Assembly: GCA_016936035.1 (NCBI GenBank)
Contig: JAFGPU010000177.1
Coordinates: forward strand, 1 to 8,835
From: Acidimicrobiales bacterium
GTDB taxonomy: Bacteria > Actinomycetota > Acidimicrobiia > Acidimicrobiales > VFJN01
DNA: 8,835 nt
Reading direction: 5' to 3'
Below the pieces are notes generated by a model. It had not been told where the DNA came from. It worked only from the letters and a program-made list of their open reading frames with translations, and did no database searches. How positions within the stretch are numbered: the stretch's first letter is position 1; each line of letters begins with the position of its first letter. Made by a program: the position numbers and the translations under genes. Positions 1 to 6,346 of the stretch are shown piece after piece.

Positions 1-2024
1 CCTGGCGCACCCGGGTCCAGCCCCAGCACGTCGGGCAGGGGCCGGGCGTGCACGATGACCAGGCGGCTGGTGCAGCGGGTCAGGGCGACGTACAGGGCGC
101 GCAGGCCCTGCGCGGACTCGTCGACGATGGCAGCCGGCTCGACCACCACGACCACGTCGAGCTCGAGGCCTTTCGCTTCGTCGGGCGAGAGCACGACGAC
201 GGGTGCCGCCGCCGGGCGCAGCTCCGGGGACCACGCGATGCCGGCCTCGTCGAGCGCCGCGACGAGCCCGGCGCGCACCTCTGCGGCGGTGATGATGCCG
301 ACGAGGCCGTCGCCGGCGAGGCTGCTGACCGTCGTCACGACCTGCTGCTCGAGGCCGATGCCAGCGCCGGGCGCCGGGGCGACGACCTCGACCTCGTGTC
401 CGGCGCGCCGCAGCGCCTGCGGTCCCGACAGGCCCGGCGCAACGGCGGGGAGCAGCCGCATGGCCACCTCGTGCACCTCGGCGGGGAGCCGGTAGCCGTA
501 CTCGAGCTCCGCGGTGTCGACCACGATCCGCTCGTGGCGCAGCGCCTGCACGATCGCCTCCCACGACTCGTGCGCCCAGGGGCTGGTCGCCTGGGCGAGG
601 TCGCCGAGCACCGTCATCGAGCCGGTGCGCGACCGACGCCGGATCGATTCGAGCTGGAGGGGCGAGAGATCCTGCGCCTCGTCGACCACGATGTGCTCGT
701 AGGTCGCGCCGACGCCGTTCAGCAGGGCGTCGGCGGCGTCGAGCAGCGGCACGTCGTCGGCCGACCACTGCCAGGCCGAGACCCGAGCGTCGCTCGGCAG
801 CGCGAGCAGGTCGAGCTCGTCCTCCGAGAGCGTGCCGGCGCCGGCGGCGAGGAGCTGGCGTCGTGACGAGAGGAGGTCGACGAGGAAGGCCTGCGGCGTG
901 AGGCTGGGCCACACACGGTCGAGGTGGTTGTCGATGTCTCGTGCCGACGCGCCCTGGATGGTGACGTCGCGCGCGGCGCGGTCGAGCACACCGCCGGTGG
1001 CCAGCTCGGCCTGGGCCTCGTTGACGAGGAACGCCCGCAGCATGCGATGGGCTTCGTTGTGGGGGCGACCCGCGAGCTGGCGCGCCCGGGTGGCGATGCG
1101 GCGGCCGTCCAGCTCGACACGCCGCCCGTCCACCCGCAGCTCGACGGGCGAGGCGTCGATGCGCTGGCGGTTCCGCAGCCCGCGCAGGATGAGCCGGAGC
1201 ATGCGGCGGTCGCCCTTGAGGCGGCGCACCTCCGGGGGGTCGACCCGCCCGACGCGCACGCGGGGCCCGAGCGACCGCAGCGGGAGCTGCACCACGGTCT
1301 CGTCACCGAGCGACGGCAGCACCGCGGAGATGTAGTGCACGAAGGCCGGGTTGGGACCGACGATGAGCACGTCCCGCGCCTCGAGCCGGTCGCGCCAGTT
1401 GAACAGCAACCAGGACACCCGGTGGAGGCCGACGACCGTCTTGCCGGTGCCCGGTCCGCCCTGCACGGCGAGCAACTGGTCGAGTGGGCGGCTGATGACG
1501 TCGTACTGGGCGGCCTGGATGGTGGCGACGATGTCGCCGAGCTCGCCGGAGCGGGCGCTGCCAAGTGAGTCGAGCAACGCGTCGGTGAGCACGGGCTCGG
1601 GGGTGCGCCCGTCCGCGATGGCCTGTGCGACCTCGCGGAACATGACGTCTTCGATCTCGCGGATCTGGTTGCCGGTGCACCGGTAGAGACGGCGGGCGTC
1701 GAGCCCTTCCGGCTCGTGCGGCGTCGCGGTGTAGAAGGGGGCGGCGATGGGGGCCTGCCAGTTGACGACGACCAGCTCGTTGTCGTCGCCCCAGATGGCG
1801 CCCTTGCCGATGTACCACCGGTCGGTCGCCGTCTGGATGCGGCCGAAGGCGATGGCCTCGTCGGGATCGGCCAGCCCGAGGCCGCTCACCCGTTTGCGCA
1901 GTTCGACGGCGGCCTTGGGGTTGGCGGCGAGGCTGGGGGCCCGTGCGAGGTCGGCCTGCTGCCGGTCGCGCAGCGCCAGTGCCCGGTCGAAGTAGGCCTG
2001 CTCGTGCGGCAGGTCCGGATGCAT
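1..2024 (-). CDS. helD: HelD-family RNA polymerase-recycling ATPase (3' end cut by window edge)
   Basis: The reading frame is open from an ATG at 2024 to the window edge, giving 674 codons without a stop. HelD proteins are UvrD/Rep-like superfamily 1 ATPases that bind RNA polymerase, pull stalled or inactive polymerase off DNA and recycle it; actinobacterial relatives (HelD, HelR) can also protect polymerase from rifamycins. Visible here: a short N-terminal helical stretch (about residues 7-47), the family block around FGRI (60-63) to NWQAPIAAPFY (88-98), Walker A GGPGTGKT (189-196, Lys195), a long family-typical insertion, Walker B DEAQDL (448-453), LGDLAQATSPWA in the motif III area, and a late VALTR motif VI. 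The last residues in view, about 20 after VALTR, suggest only a short tail is missing. The start is supported by AGGG just before the ATG and GGGGAGAGG about 11 bases upstream. Divergent from the next gene. HelD versus HelR subtype is not settled; similarity around Walker A looks closer to mycobacterial HelD. Confidence 0.88.
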   Translation of the reverse strand, partial: MHPDLPHEQAYFDRALALRDRQQADLARAPSLAANPKAAVELRKRVSGLGLADPDEAIAFGRIQTATDRWYIGKGAIWGDDNELVVVNWQAPIAAPFYTATPHEPEGLDARRLYRCTGNQIREIEDVMFREVAQAIADGRTPEPVLTDALLDSLGSARSGELGDIVATIQAAQYDVISRPLDQLLAVQGGPGTGKTVVGLHRVSWLLFNWRDRLEARDVLIVGPNPAFVHYISAVLPSLGDETVVQLPLRSLGPRVRVGRVDPPEVRRLKGDRRMLRLILRGLRNRQRIDASPVELRVDGRRVELDGRRIATRARQLAGRPHNEAHRMLRAFLVNEAQAELATGGVLDRAARDVTIQGASARDIDNHLDRVWPSLTPQAFLVDLLSSRRQLLAAGAGTLSEDELDLLALPSDARVSAWQWSADDVPLLDAADALLNGVGATYEHIVVDEAQDLSPLQLESIRRRSRTGSMTVLGDLAQATSPWAHESWEAIVQALRHERIVVDTAELEYGYRLPAEVHEVAMRLLPAVAPGLSGPQALRRAGHEVEVVAPAPGAGIGLEQQVVTTVSSLAGDGLVGIITAAEVRAGLVAALDEAGIAWSPELRPAAAPVVVLSPDEAKGLELDVVVVVEPAAIVDESAQGLRALYVALTRCTSRLVIVHARPLPDVLGLDPGAP

Positions 2025-2227
2025 CGCCCTGTTCGCCTCTCCCCATGGACCGATGGGTGGCTCACCCACCCTCGCGTGCCCGCCCCCCGCGCGCTGAGCG
2101 GGAGGCTACCGCGTCTGCGAGGTCGTGATGTCACGCTGCGGGGCGCAGCCGGGTCGTCCCGGACGCCGACGGTGAGATCGCCCCGCACGGGTCGTCGCGG
2201 CGCCCTGGCGGAAGGCATCCTTGCAGG
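2025..2227. promoter_or_regulatory. divergent intergenic region with short palindromes and weak promoter candidates
   Basis: This stretch of about 200 bp separates the divergent helD and ferredoxin-like genes and should hold both promoters. I see three short inverted repeats: TGGGTG/CACCCA at 2054-2068 with a 3-base loop, CGTGA-TG-TCACG at 2124-2135, and CCGGG/CCCGG at 2149-2162 with a 4-base loop. On the minus strand TAGCCT (2108-2103) could be a -10 for helD, with a GTGACA element overlapping the 2124-2135 palindrome about 20 bases upstream, longer than the usual spacing. I found no convincing -10 for the plus-strand gene. The 19-bp rifamycin-associated element known upstream of some helR genes was not seen. 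The functional calls are inference. Confidence 0.3.
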
Positions 2228-3187
2228 GTGAACGATCCGCTCATCCCGCGATGCTCGGGGTTCGCGCGGGCCGAGCAGCTCGATCCTGCAGGTACCGCCG
2301 GCAGCTACCAGGGCTACGTCGTCCTGGAGGTCCCGCTCCCCTGGCCCCACGAGATCACCGACCACCCCGAGGTCGCGCCGGCTGCCACGGCCCTGAAGCA
2401 GGCCGCTCTGCGGGTGCAGGCGGTGGTGCCCGACCCGTCCCGCTCCCCCACCGTGCGCCGCATGATCGTGTTCCGACGACCGCCCGGGACGTTCGACGGC
2501 TACCGGGCGACCGAGTGGGCGGTGGCCGCCGGCGAGGTCACCGACGCCCTCGTGGCGCTGTCGGGTGCGACGACCTCGTCGGACGGCACCCGAGACCTGG
2601 CGGCGGGCCCGGCCGAGGCCGTGGCTTCCGGTGCCGAGGTGGGGCGTCACGTTCTCGTGTGCACCCACGGCAAGCGCGACGCCTGCTGCGGGTCGCTCGG
2701 GACCCGGCTGGTGACGGCCATGCCGGGGTTGGGGGCCGGGGTGCGGGTGCACCGCACGAGTCACACCGGGGGCCATCGCTTCGCCCCGACGGCGCTGCTG
2801 TTGCCCGAGGGCACGGTGTGGGCGTACCTCGACCTCGACACGCTGGTCGGCATCTCGGATCGCACGCTCGCGGTGGCCGAGGCGGCCAGCCGCTACCGGG
2901 GCTGCGCGGGGCTCGACGCTCCGGAGGTGCAGGCGGCCGACCGGGAGGCGTTGCGGGCGGTGGGCTGGTCGTGGCTCGACCACCGCCGGACCGGGACCGT
3001 GCTCGAGCGGGACGACGGGCGCACCCGGGTCCGGCTCGACGGCGTGGCACCGGACGGCACCGCAACGTCCTTCGTCGCCACGGTCGAGGTGGCACGGCTG
3101 GTGCCCGTGCCCGACTGCGGCCGGCCTGTCGAGCAGGCCCGCAAGTCGGCCCCCGAGCTGCGCGTGAGCGGCTTCGCCGCGGCCTGA
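2228..3187 (+). CDS. sucrase/ferredoxin-like [2Fe-2S] protein (Apd1-like)
   Basis: The 319-residue product matches the sucrase/ferredoxin-like family (thioredoxin-like fold, related to yeast Apd1). Proteins of this family carry a [2Fe-2S] cluster held by two Cys and two His rather than four Cys. Visible: the cysteine block CTHGKRDACCG at residues 145-155 (Cys145, Cys153, Cys154) and the histidine block H-R-T-S-H-T-G-G-H at 175-183, whose HTGGH (His179, His183) fits the HxGGH ligand motif. The C-terminal third (about 210-319) is a less conserved domain that may help form an electron-transfer surface. There is no signal peptide or membrane segment, so it should be cytosolic. The start is GTG, with GGCGGAAGG 12 bases upstream as a distant Shine-Dalgarno candidate; no better in-frame start is seen. 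Redox function is known for few members and the partner here is unknown. The family name comes from an old plant annotation; no sucrase activity is implied. Confidence 0.85.
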   Translation: MNDPLIPRCSGFARAEQLDPAGTAGSYQGYVVLEVPLPWPHEITDHPEVAPAATALKQAALRVQAVVPDPSRSPTVRRMIVFRRPPGTFDGYRATEWAVAAGEVTDALVALSGATTSSDGTRDLAAGPAEAVASGAEVGRHVLVCTHGKRDACCGSLGTRLVTAMPGLGAGVRVHRTSHTGGHRFAPTALLLPEGTVWAYLDLDTLVGISDRTLAVAEAASRYRGCAGLDAPEVQAADREALRAVGWSWLDHRRTGTVLERDDGRTRVRLDGVAPDGTATSFVATVEVARLVPVPDCGRPVEQARKSAPELRVSGFAAA

Positions 3188-3222
3188 GCCCCCGGGGCGC
3201 CCCCACTGTGCCGGAAACGACA

Positions 3223-3248
3223 CTGACCAGGGCTGATGCCCTGGTCAG
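3223..3248 (-). terminator. hairpin terminator downstream of tRNA-Val
   Basis: A perfect 11-bp inverted repeat (arms 3223-3233 and 3238-3248) encloses a 4-base loop. It begins 1 base after the encoded CCA of the minus-strand tRNA and is followed on that strand by TGTCGTTTCC, a weak T-rich tract. Position and strength suggest an intrinsic terminator for the tRNA transcript. It may also stop read-through from the plus-strand ferredoxin-like gene ending at 3187, although there is no T tract on that side. Confidence 0.7.
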
Positions 3249-3249
3249 G

Positions 3250-3326
3250 TGGTGGGCCGTAAGGGATTCGAACCCCTGACCCCCTGCGCGTCATGCAGGT
3301 GCTCTAGCCAACTGAGCTAACGGCCC
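3250..3326 (-). tRNA. tRNA-Val(GAC), CCA encoded
   Basis: Read on the minus strand, a complete 77-base cloverleaf is visible. The 7-bp acceptor stem GGGCCGT/ACGGCCC pairs perfectly, the D arm contains TAGCTCAGTTGGCTAGAGC, and the anticodon stem CCTGC/GCAGG holds the loop ATGACGC. The T loop is TTCGAAT on an AGGGG/CCCTT stem containing one G-T pair, followed by discriminator A and genomic CCA (3252-3250). The anticodon is GAC (plus-strand positions 3292-3290), reading GUC and GUU valine codons; the GAGCACC and GGGGGTC segments around the anticodon arm also resemble bacterial tRNA-Val. On the minus strand TAGGTT at 3344-3339 could be its -10. Confidence 0.96.
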
Positions 3327-3398
3327 GGTGGACGGAGGAACCTACCACACCTTCGGTAGGTCGCCGCCATCGGATGCCGCGGTGTCACAGGCTGCCGG

Positions 3399-3411
3399 TA
3401 CCCTGTTGTGA
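3399..3411 (+). promoter_or_regulatory. -10 element of a probable leaderless transcript
   Basis: TACCCT at 3399-3404 fits the actinobacterial TAnnnT -10 pattern. It ends 6 bases before the ATG at 3411, which places the expected transcription start on or next to the start codon. No Shine-Dalgarno sequence precedes the ATG, in agreement with a leaderless mRNA. No convincing -35 was found. Confidence 0.4.
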
Positions 3412-3701
3412 TGGCTCACGACGGAGGTACTCCCCTGCCTGAGAGCACGCCCGATCCGCTCACGCCCGAGCTGGCGCCGTTCGTCGTCCAGGCGCGCGCC
3501 CGGCTCGAGCAGGCGACCGACGGCCTCGAGCACGACGACGCCGTGCAGCACCTCGAGGCCGCCGTGGCCCACGCCGAGGTGCAGGCTTCGCGCCTGGGTC
3601 TCAGCCTGCCGGTGCCCGAGCCGACGGCCGACGCCCTGGCGCTCGGTGACGGGTCGGTGGTCGTCGTGCAGCGCATGCCAGATCCGGGCCAGCCGGCCTG
3701 A
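3411..3701 (+). CDS. small hypothetical protein (96 aa)
   Basis: I do not recognise a named family. The product is acidic and soluble, with no signal peptide, membrane segment or cysteine. A Pro-rich N-terminus (residues 5-19) leads into two predicted helices (about 19-37 and 42-63) rich in Ala, Glu and His, then a Pro-containing linker and a short hydrophobic strand, GSVVVV (81-86). Regular codon use and the candidate -10 that puts transcription start at the ATG favour a real gene. A GTG directly before the ATG, in frame, is an alternative start. It lies between tRNA-Val (divergent) and hppD (convergent), so there is no operon context to suggest a role. Confidence 0.6.
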   Translation: MAHDGGTPLPESTPDPLTPELAPFVVQARARLEQATDGLEHDDAVQHLEAAVAHAEVQASRLGLSLPVPEPTADALALGDGSVVVVQRMPDPGQPA

Positions 3702-3767
3702 CCCCCCTCGTGCGCATCGGCCGGCCGGCCCGAACCACGCCGCCCGCGAGCCGGCGCGGTCGCCGCG
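3702..3767. other. convergent intergenic spacer with GC-only hairpins
   Basis: This short gap lies between two converging genes. It contains the self-complementary GGCCGGCCGGCC (3719-3730) and a GCGCGG/CCGCGC hairpin with a 3-base loop (3754-3768, overlapping the last base of the hppD stop codon). Either could help end transcription from both sides, but neither has a T tract, so intrinsic termination is uncertain. Confidence 0.3.
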
Positions 3768-4898
3768 CTACAGGTTGCCGCGCGCTGCCTGCGCCCTCTC
3801 GATGGCCTCGAACAGCGCCTTGAAGTTCCCGGCACCGAAGCCCTTCGCCCCCGCCCGCTGGATGATCTCGAAGAACACGGTGGGCCGGTCGCACAGGTTC
3901 TCGGTGAAGATCTGCAGCAGGTGGCCGTCGGCGTCGCGGTCGACCATGATGCCCAGCTCGGCCAGCGCCTCCCACGGCAGGTCCACGCCCGCCATGCGCT
4001 CGCGGGCCTCGTCGTAGTACTCGGGCGGGACGGTCAGGAACCGCACCCCGCGCTGCCGCATGGCCCGCACGGCGGCCACGATGTCCGGTGTGTGCAGCGC
4101 CATGTGCTGCACGCCCGGCGACCGGTAGTAGTCGAGGTACTCCTCGATCTGGCTCTTGCGCCGGCCCTCGGCCGGCTCGTTGATCGGCAGGACGACCTTG
4201 TCGTGGTTCCACACGACCGTCGACATGAGGGCCGAGTACTCGGTGGAGATCTGGTCGTCGTCGAAGTGCACCAGGGGATCGAAGCCGAGGACGTGCTCGT
4301 AGTAGTCGACCCACTGGTCGAGGTGGCCCTTCTCGACGTTCCCGACGATGTGGTCGAAGCGCGTGAGCCCCACGGGAGGGCCGCCCACGGCGGGCAGCAG
4401 GGGCGGACCGAACCCGGGAGCGAACTCGCCCGCGTACGCGGAGCGGTCGAGGAAGGTGTGCACGGTCTCGCCGTAGGTGCGGATGGCCGAGTGGTGGATG
4501 GCCCCCAACTCGTCGGTGTCGACGCTCGGCGGGCGTTCCGGCAGCGCACCCCGCGCCAGTGCGGCGTCGTACGCGGCCTCGGCGTCGTCGACGAGGAAGC
4601 AGATGTCACGGACACCGTCCCCGTGGGCGCGGACGTGCTCCGCGATGGGCGAGTCGGGCGTCAGCGCACCCGTGACCATGAACCGGATGCGGCCCTGCTG
4701 GAGGACGTGGGAGACGCGATCGCGCCGGCCCGTCTCCGGCCCGGCGTAGGCGACGATCTCGAAGCCGAAGTGCGAGGCGAGGAAGCCGCTGAAGGCACGG
4801 GCGTTCCCCACCCACCACTCGACGTGGTCGATGCCGCCGAGGGCCGGCGGCTCGATGTCGCGGCGATCGTCGTGGCGAGCGATCAGCGTGTCGCCCAT
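3768..4898 (-). CDS. hppD: 4-hydroxyphenylpyruvate dioxygenase
   Basis: This non-haem Fe(II) enzyme converts 4-hydroxyphenylpyruvate to homogentisate, the second step of tyrosine catabolism. At 376 residues it is a typical bacterial length. Two vicinal-oxygen-chelate domains are visible: an N-terminal one (about 20-155, starting GGIDHVEWWVGN) and the catalytic one (about 178-345). The expected iron ligands are His183 (RFDHIVGNV), His265 (GVQHMALHT) and Glu333 (IFTENL). The C-terminal helix GAGNFKALFEAIERAQ (356-370), which gates the active site in this family, is intact. The start at 4898 is chosen because AGGGGGA lies at good Shine-Dalgarno spacing and the protein then begins at the normal family position; a longer frame to 5027 would run into the divergent regulator gene. 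No other tyrosine-pathway gene (such as homogentisate dioxygenase) is in the window. It is divergent from an Lrp/AsnC regulator, the likely controller. Confidence 0.96.
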   Translation of the reverse strand: MGDTLIARHDDRRDIEPPALGGIDHVEWWVGNARAFSGFLASHFGFEIVAYAGPETGRRDRVSHVLQQGRIRFMVTGALTPDSPIAEHVRAHGDGVRDICFLVDDAEAAYDAALARGALPERPPSVDTDELGAIHHSAIRTYGETVHTFLDRSAYAGEFAPGFGPPLLPAVGGPPVGLTRFDHIVGNVEKGHLDQWVDYYEHVLGFDPLVHFDDDQISTEYSALMSTVVWNHDKVVLPINEPAEGRRKSQIEEYLDYYRSPGVQHMALHTPDIVAAVRAMRQRGVRFLTVPPEYYDEARERMAGVDLPWEALAELGIMVDRDADGHLLQIFTENLCDRPTVFFEIIQRAGAKGFGAGNFKALFEAIERAQAARGNL

Positions 4899-5032
4899 GG
4901 CGTCCCCCTGAGGTCGGCGGATGTTCGAAGTGCCGGAACCAGGAAAGGTGCAGGGCGTCAGGCCGTCAAGAGACGGCAAAGCCACTGAACAATTTGGCCA
5001 CCAGTCCGCGCGTTGTGCTAGACACATTGCCC
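4899..5032. promoter_or_regulatory. hppD / Lrp-type regulator divergent promoter region
   Basis: These 134 bp are AT-richer than their surroundings. On the minus strand, TTGACG (4969-4964) is a fair -35 for hppD, but the matching -10 position (TTTCCT, 4946-4941, 17-base spacer) is poor. For the regulator, TTGGCC (4994-4999) and TAGACA (5019-5024) are a weak pair with a 19-base spacer. Two inverted repeats could be operators: CCGTC-AAGA-GACGG (4963-4976), overlapping the hppD -35, and TGTG-CTAGA-CACA (5014-5026), overlapping the regulator -10. The assignments are inference. Confidence 0.4.
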
Positions 5033-5539
5033 ATGTTGCCCAGGGGAATCGACGCGCTCGACGCCCGGCTGATCAGGGCGATGTGCGACACGCCCCGAGC
5101 GGGGGTGATGGAGCTCGCCCGACAGCTCGGCGTGGCACGAGGGACGGTACAGGCGCGCCTCGACAAGCTCCAACAGCGGGGCGTCATCTCGGGGTTCGAC
5201 CCCGACCTCGACCTACGGGCCATGGGGTACGAGGTGCTCGCCTTCGTCAGCCTCGAGATCGCCCAGGGGCGGCTCGACGACGTGTGTCGCCATCTGCGCG
5301 AGATCCCCGAGGTGCTGGAGATCCACTCGGTCACGGGCCCCGGCGACCTCCACTGCCGCGTCGTCGCCCACACGAACGACCACCTTCAGCACGTCATCGG
5401 CCGCGTGCTCGAGGTGGCCGGCATCAACCGCACGGCCACGCAGATCGCGCTCACCGAGCAGCTGCACCACCGGGTCCTGCCCCTCGTCGAGCTGGCGATC
5501 GACGACGACGCGCCCGGCGGCTCCGCGCAGGCAGGCTGA
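5033..5539 (+). CDS. Lrp/AsnC-family transcriptional regulator
   Basis: The 168-residue product has the standard two-domain Lrp/AsnC layout: an N-terminal winged helix-turn-helix (about residues 6-50, with LDARLIRAM, then MELARQLGVARGTVQARLDKL and the wing RGVISGF) and a C-terminal RAM/ACT-like ligand-binding and oligomerisation domain (about 65-145, with VLAFVSLEI and the effector-region motif VTGPGDLHCRV). Such proteins sense amino acids or related metabolites as dimers to octamers. Being divergent from hppD, it probably controls tyrosine or 4-hydroxyphenylpyruvate breakdown and perhaps itself. The ATG at 5033 is preferred because the protein then starts just before the conserved LDARLI; an in-frame TTG at 4994 and GTG at 5015 are alternatives. 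No Shine-Dalgarno is seen before the ATG, and the candidate -10 ends 8 bases upstream, so the message may be leaderless or nearly so. Confidence 0.92.
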   Translation: MLPRGIDALDARLIRAMCDTPRAGVMELARQLGVARGTVQARLDKLQQRGVISGFDPDLDLRAMGYEVLAFVSLEIAQGRLDDVCRHLREIPEVLEIHSVTGPGDLHCRVVAHTNDHLQHVIGRVLEVAGINRTATQIALTEQLHHRVLPLVELAIDDDAPGGSAQAG

Positions 5540-5559
5540 GCACCGGGGCGCCGACGGTC

Positions 5560-5625
5560 GCCGGCGCCGCGCCGGCACCCGGGCCGCCACCGCTCCGCCG
5601 GCGCGATGAGTTTCGCCGCCGGCGG
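5560..5625 (+). terminator. tandem GC-rich hairpins after the regulator gene
   Basis: Two inverted repeats follow the stop codon at 5539. The first is GCCGGCGC/GCGCCGGC at 5560-5576 around a single base, so the real loop must open further. The second has 9-bp perfect arms (5595-5603 and 5617-5625), a 13-base loop and TTGTC after it. The second is the better terminator candidate; the T tract is poor, as is common in GC-rich actinobacteria. Confidence 0.45.
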
Positions 5626-5680
5626 TTGTCAAAGCGGCATGGACCGTGCACGGCAGGGGCGCCGCTGTCGGACCGTCGAC

Positions 5681-5686
5681 GGGTAT
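5681..5686 (+). promoter_or_regulatory. GGGTAT box upstream of the cupin-like gene
   Basis: GGGTAT lies 44 bases before the ATG at 5731 and equals the -10 of SigB/SigF-class promoters (GGGTAT or GGGTAC). I found no matching GTTT or GnnT -35 at the correct 14-16 base spacing, so it may be chance. Confidence 0.25.
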
Positions 5687-5730
5687 CGGCCCGACCTGCC
5701 CGCCGCGCGTGTCCGGCCGGGCCACGGCTG

Positions 5731-6027
5731 ATGGGCGCCGATGATGCCCACGGGCGACTGCCGTTCGAGCACGGCGAGCTGACTCCTCGGTTCGAGCGGC
5801 GGATCGTCACCATCGCACCGGGGCGCTCGCTCCCCTACGAGGCGACGGTGTGGCGCGATGCCATCGTCGTCGTGGCGCGCGGCGTGGTCGAGCTCGAGGC
5901 CGAGAGCGGCACCCGCCACCAGCACGGCCAGCGCGCCGTGTTCTGGTTGGACGGGCTGCCGCTGCGGGCGCTGCACAACGTGAGCAACACCACGGTGGTG
6001 CTGATCGCCGTGGCGCGACGACGGTGA
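5731..6027 (+). CDS. small cupin-like protein (98 aa)
   Basis: The product looks like a single-domain cupin-type beta barrel: from residue 20 it is almost all short strands ([50 protein letters not shown]). His82 and Asn86 fit the H-x3-N end of the second cupin motif, and His63-x-His65 is a possible metal site, but the classical first motif with its Glu is not evident, so metal binding is doubtful. I recall similar short actinobacterial proteins with no assigned function. There is no signal peptide or membrane segment. The frame is open far upstream, but the ATG at 5731 fits the domain boundary; the Shine-Dalgarno is weak. It stands alone between the regulator and cold-shock genes. Confidence 0.7.
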   Translation: MGADDAHGRLPFEHGELTPRFERRIVTIAPGRSLPYEATVWRDAIVVVARGVVELEAESGTRHQHGQRAVFWLDGLPLRALHNVSNTTVVLIAVARRR

Positions 6028-6066
6028 CCCGGAACCGCGAACCACGCGATCGGCCGGACGACGGCG

Positions 6067-6139
6067 TAGCCTCGGTGTGCACGGTCGATGCTCGAAGTTC
6101 GCTCGATCGTCCGAAGCGGAACAGATAGGCAGATCCACC
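6067..6139 (+). promoter_or_regulatory. candidate promoter and structured 5' leader of the cold-shock gene
   Basis: TAGCCT at 6067-6072 fits a -10 hexamer and would give a leader of about 60 bases; no clear -35 is seen. Within the leader, GTTC-GCT at 6097-6103 can pair with AGC-G-GAAC at 6115-6122, a 7-bp stem with one bulged G, ending about 17 bases before the ATG. A weak AGG (6127-6129) lies 10 bases before the start. Long structured leaders are known for cold-shock mRNAs; a role here is inference. Confidence 0.35.
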
Positions 6140-6340
6140 ATGGCAGTCGGCACCGTCAAGTTCTTCAACGCGGAGAAGGGCTACGGCTTCATCTCGCGCG
6201 ATGGCGCGGACGACGTGTTCGTCCACTACTCCAACATCCAGGGCGGCGGCTACCGCTCGCTCGAGGCGGGCCAGCAGGTCGAGTTCGAGGTCGGGCCTGG
6301 TCGCAAGGGCGACGAAGCGCAGAACGTCAGGGTGGTCTGA
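6140..6340 (+). CDS. cold-shock domain protein (CspA family)
   Basis: A 66-residue single cold-shock domain, the usual family length. These five-strand OB-fold proteins bind single-stranded RNA and DNA and act as RNA chaperones that melt structure in mRNA. The start [18 protein letters not shown] is textbook; RNP1 is KGYGFI (13-18) and RNP2 is VFVHY (26-30), with the exposed aromatics Phe8, Phe9, Tyr15, Phe17, Phe27, His29 and Tyr30 in place. A GGGY insertion follows SNIQ. A second gene starts 6 bases after its stop, suggesting one transcript ending at the hairpin at 6646-6683. Whether it is cold-induced or constitutive cannot be told from sequence. Confidence 0.97.
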   Translation: MAVGTVKFFNAEKGYGFISRDGADDVFVHYSNIQGGGYRSLEAGQQVEFEVGPGRKGDEAQNVRVV

Positions 6341-6346
6341 GCAGGC

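Noticed and set aside
719..1564. Long Ser/Arg/Thr-rich minus-strand frame inside helD
   Set aside because: Composition is typical of a shifted frame in GC-rich DNA, and the helD frame with Walker motifs covers the same bases.
2025..2227. Rifamycin-associated element upstream of helD
   Set aside because: I looked for the 19-bp palindrome known from helR and related genes and found no match.
1886..3223. 445-codon minus-strand frame over the intergenic region and the ferredoxin-like gene
   Set aside because: No domain is recognisable; it is low-complexity Arg/Gly/His/Pro, antisense to a gene with clear motifs.
3250..3326. tRNA gene as an integration site for a mobile element
   Set aside because: No direct repeat of the tRNA 3' end, integrase or foreign-looking base composition nearby.
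3921..4988. 355-codon plus-strand frame antisense to hppD
   Set aside because: Shadow of hppD, with Val/Asp/Arg-rich composition and no family resemblance.
4899..5027. N-terminal extension of hppD to an upstream start at 5027
   Set aside because: It would add 43 residues not typical of the family and skip the good AGGGGGA ribosome-binding site before 4898.
4921..5730. Long N-terminal extension in frame with the cupin-like protein, overlapping the Lrp regulator
   Set aside because: The extension is Arg/Pro/Ala-rich with no domain and overlaps a well supported gene; the protein-like part begins at 5731.
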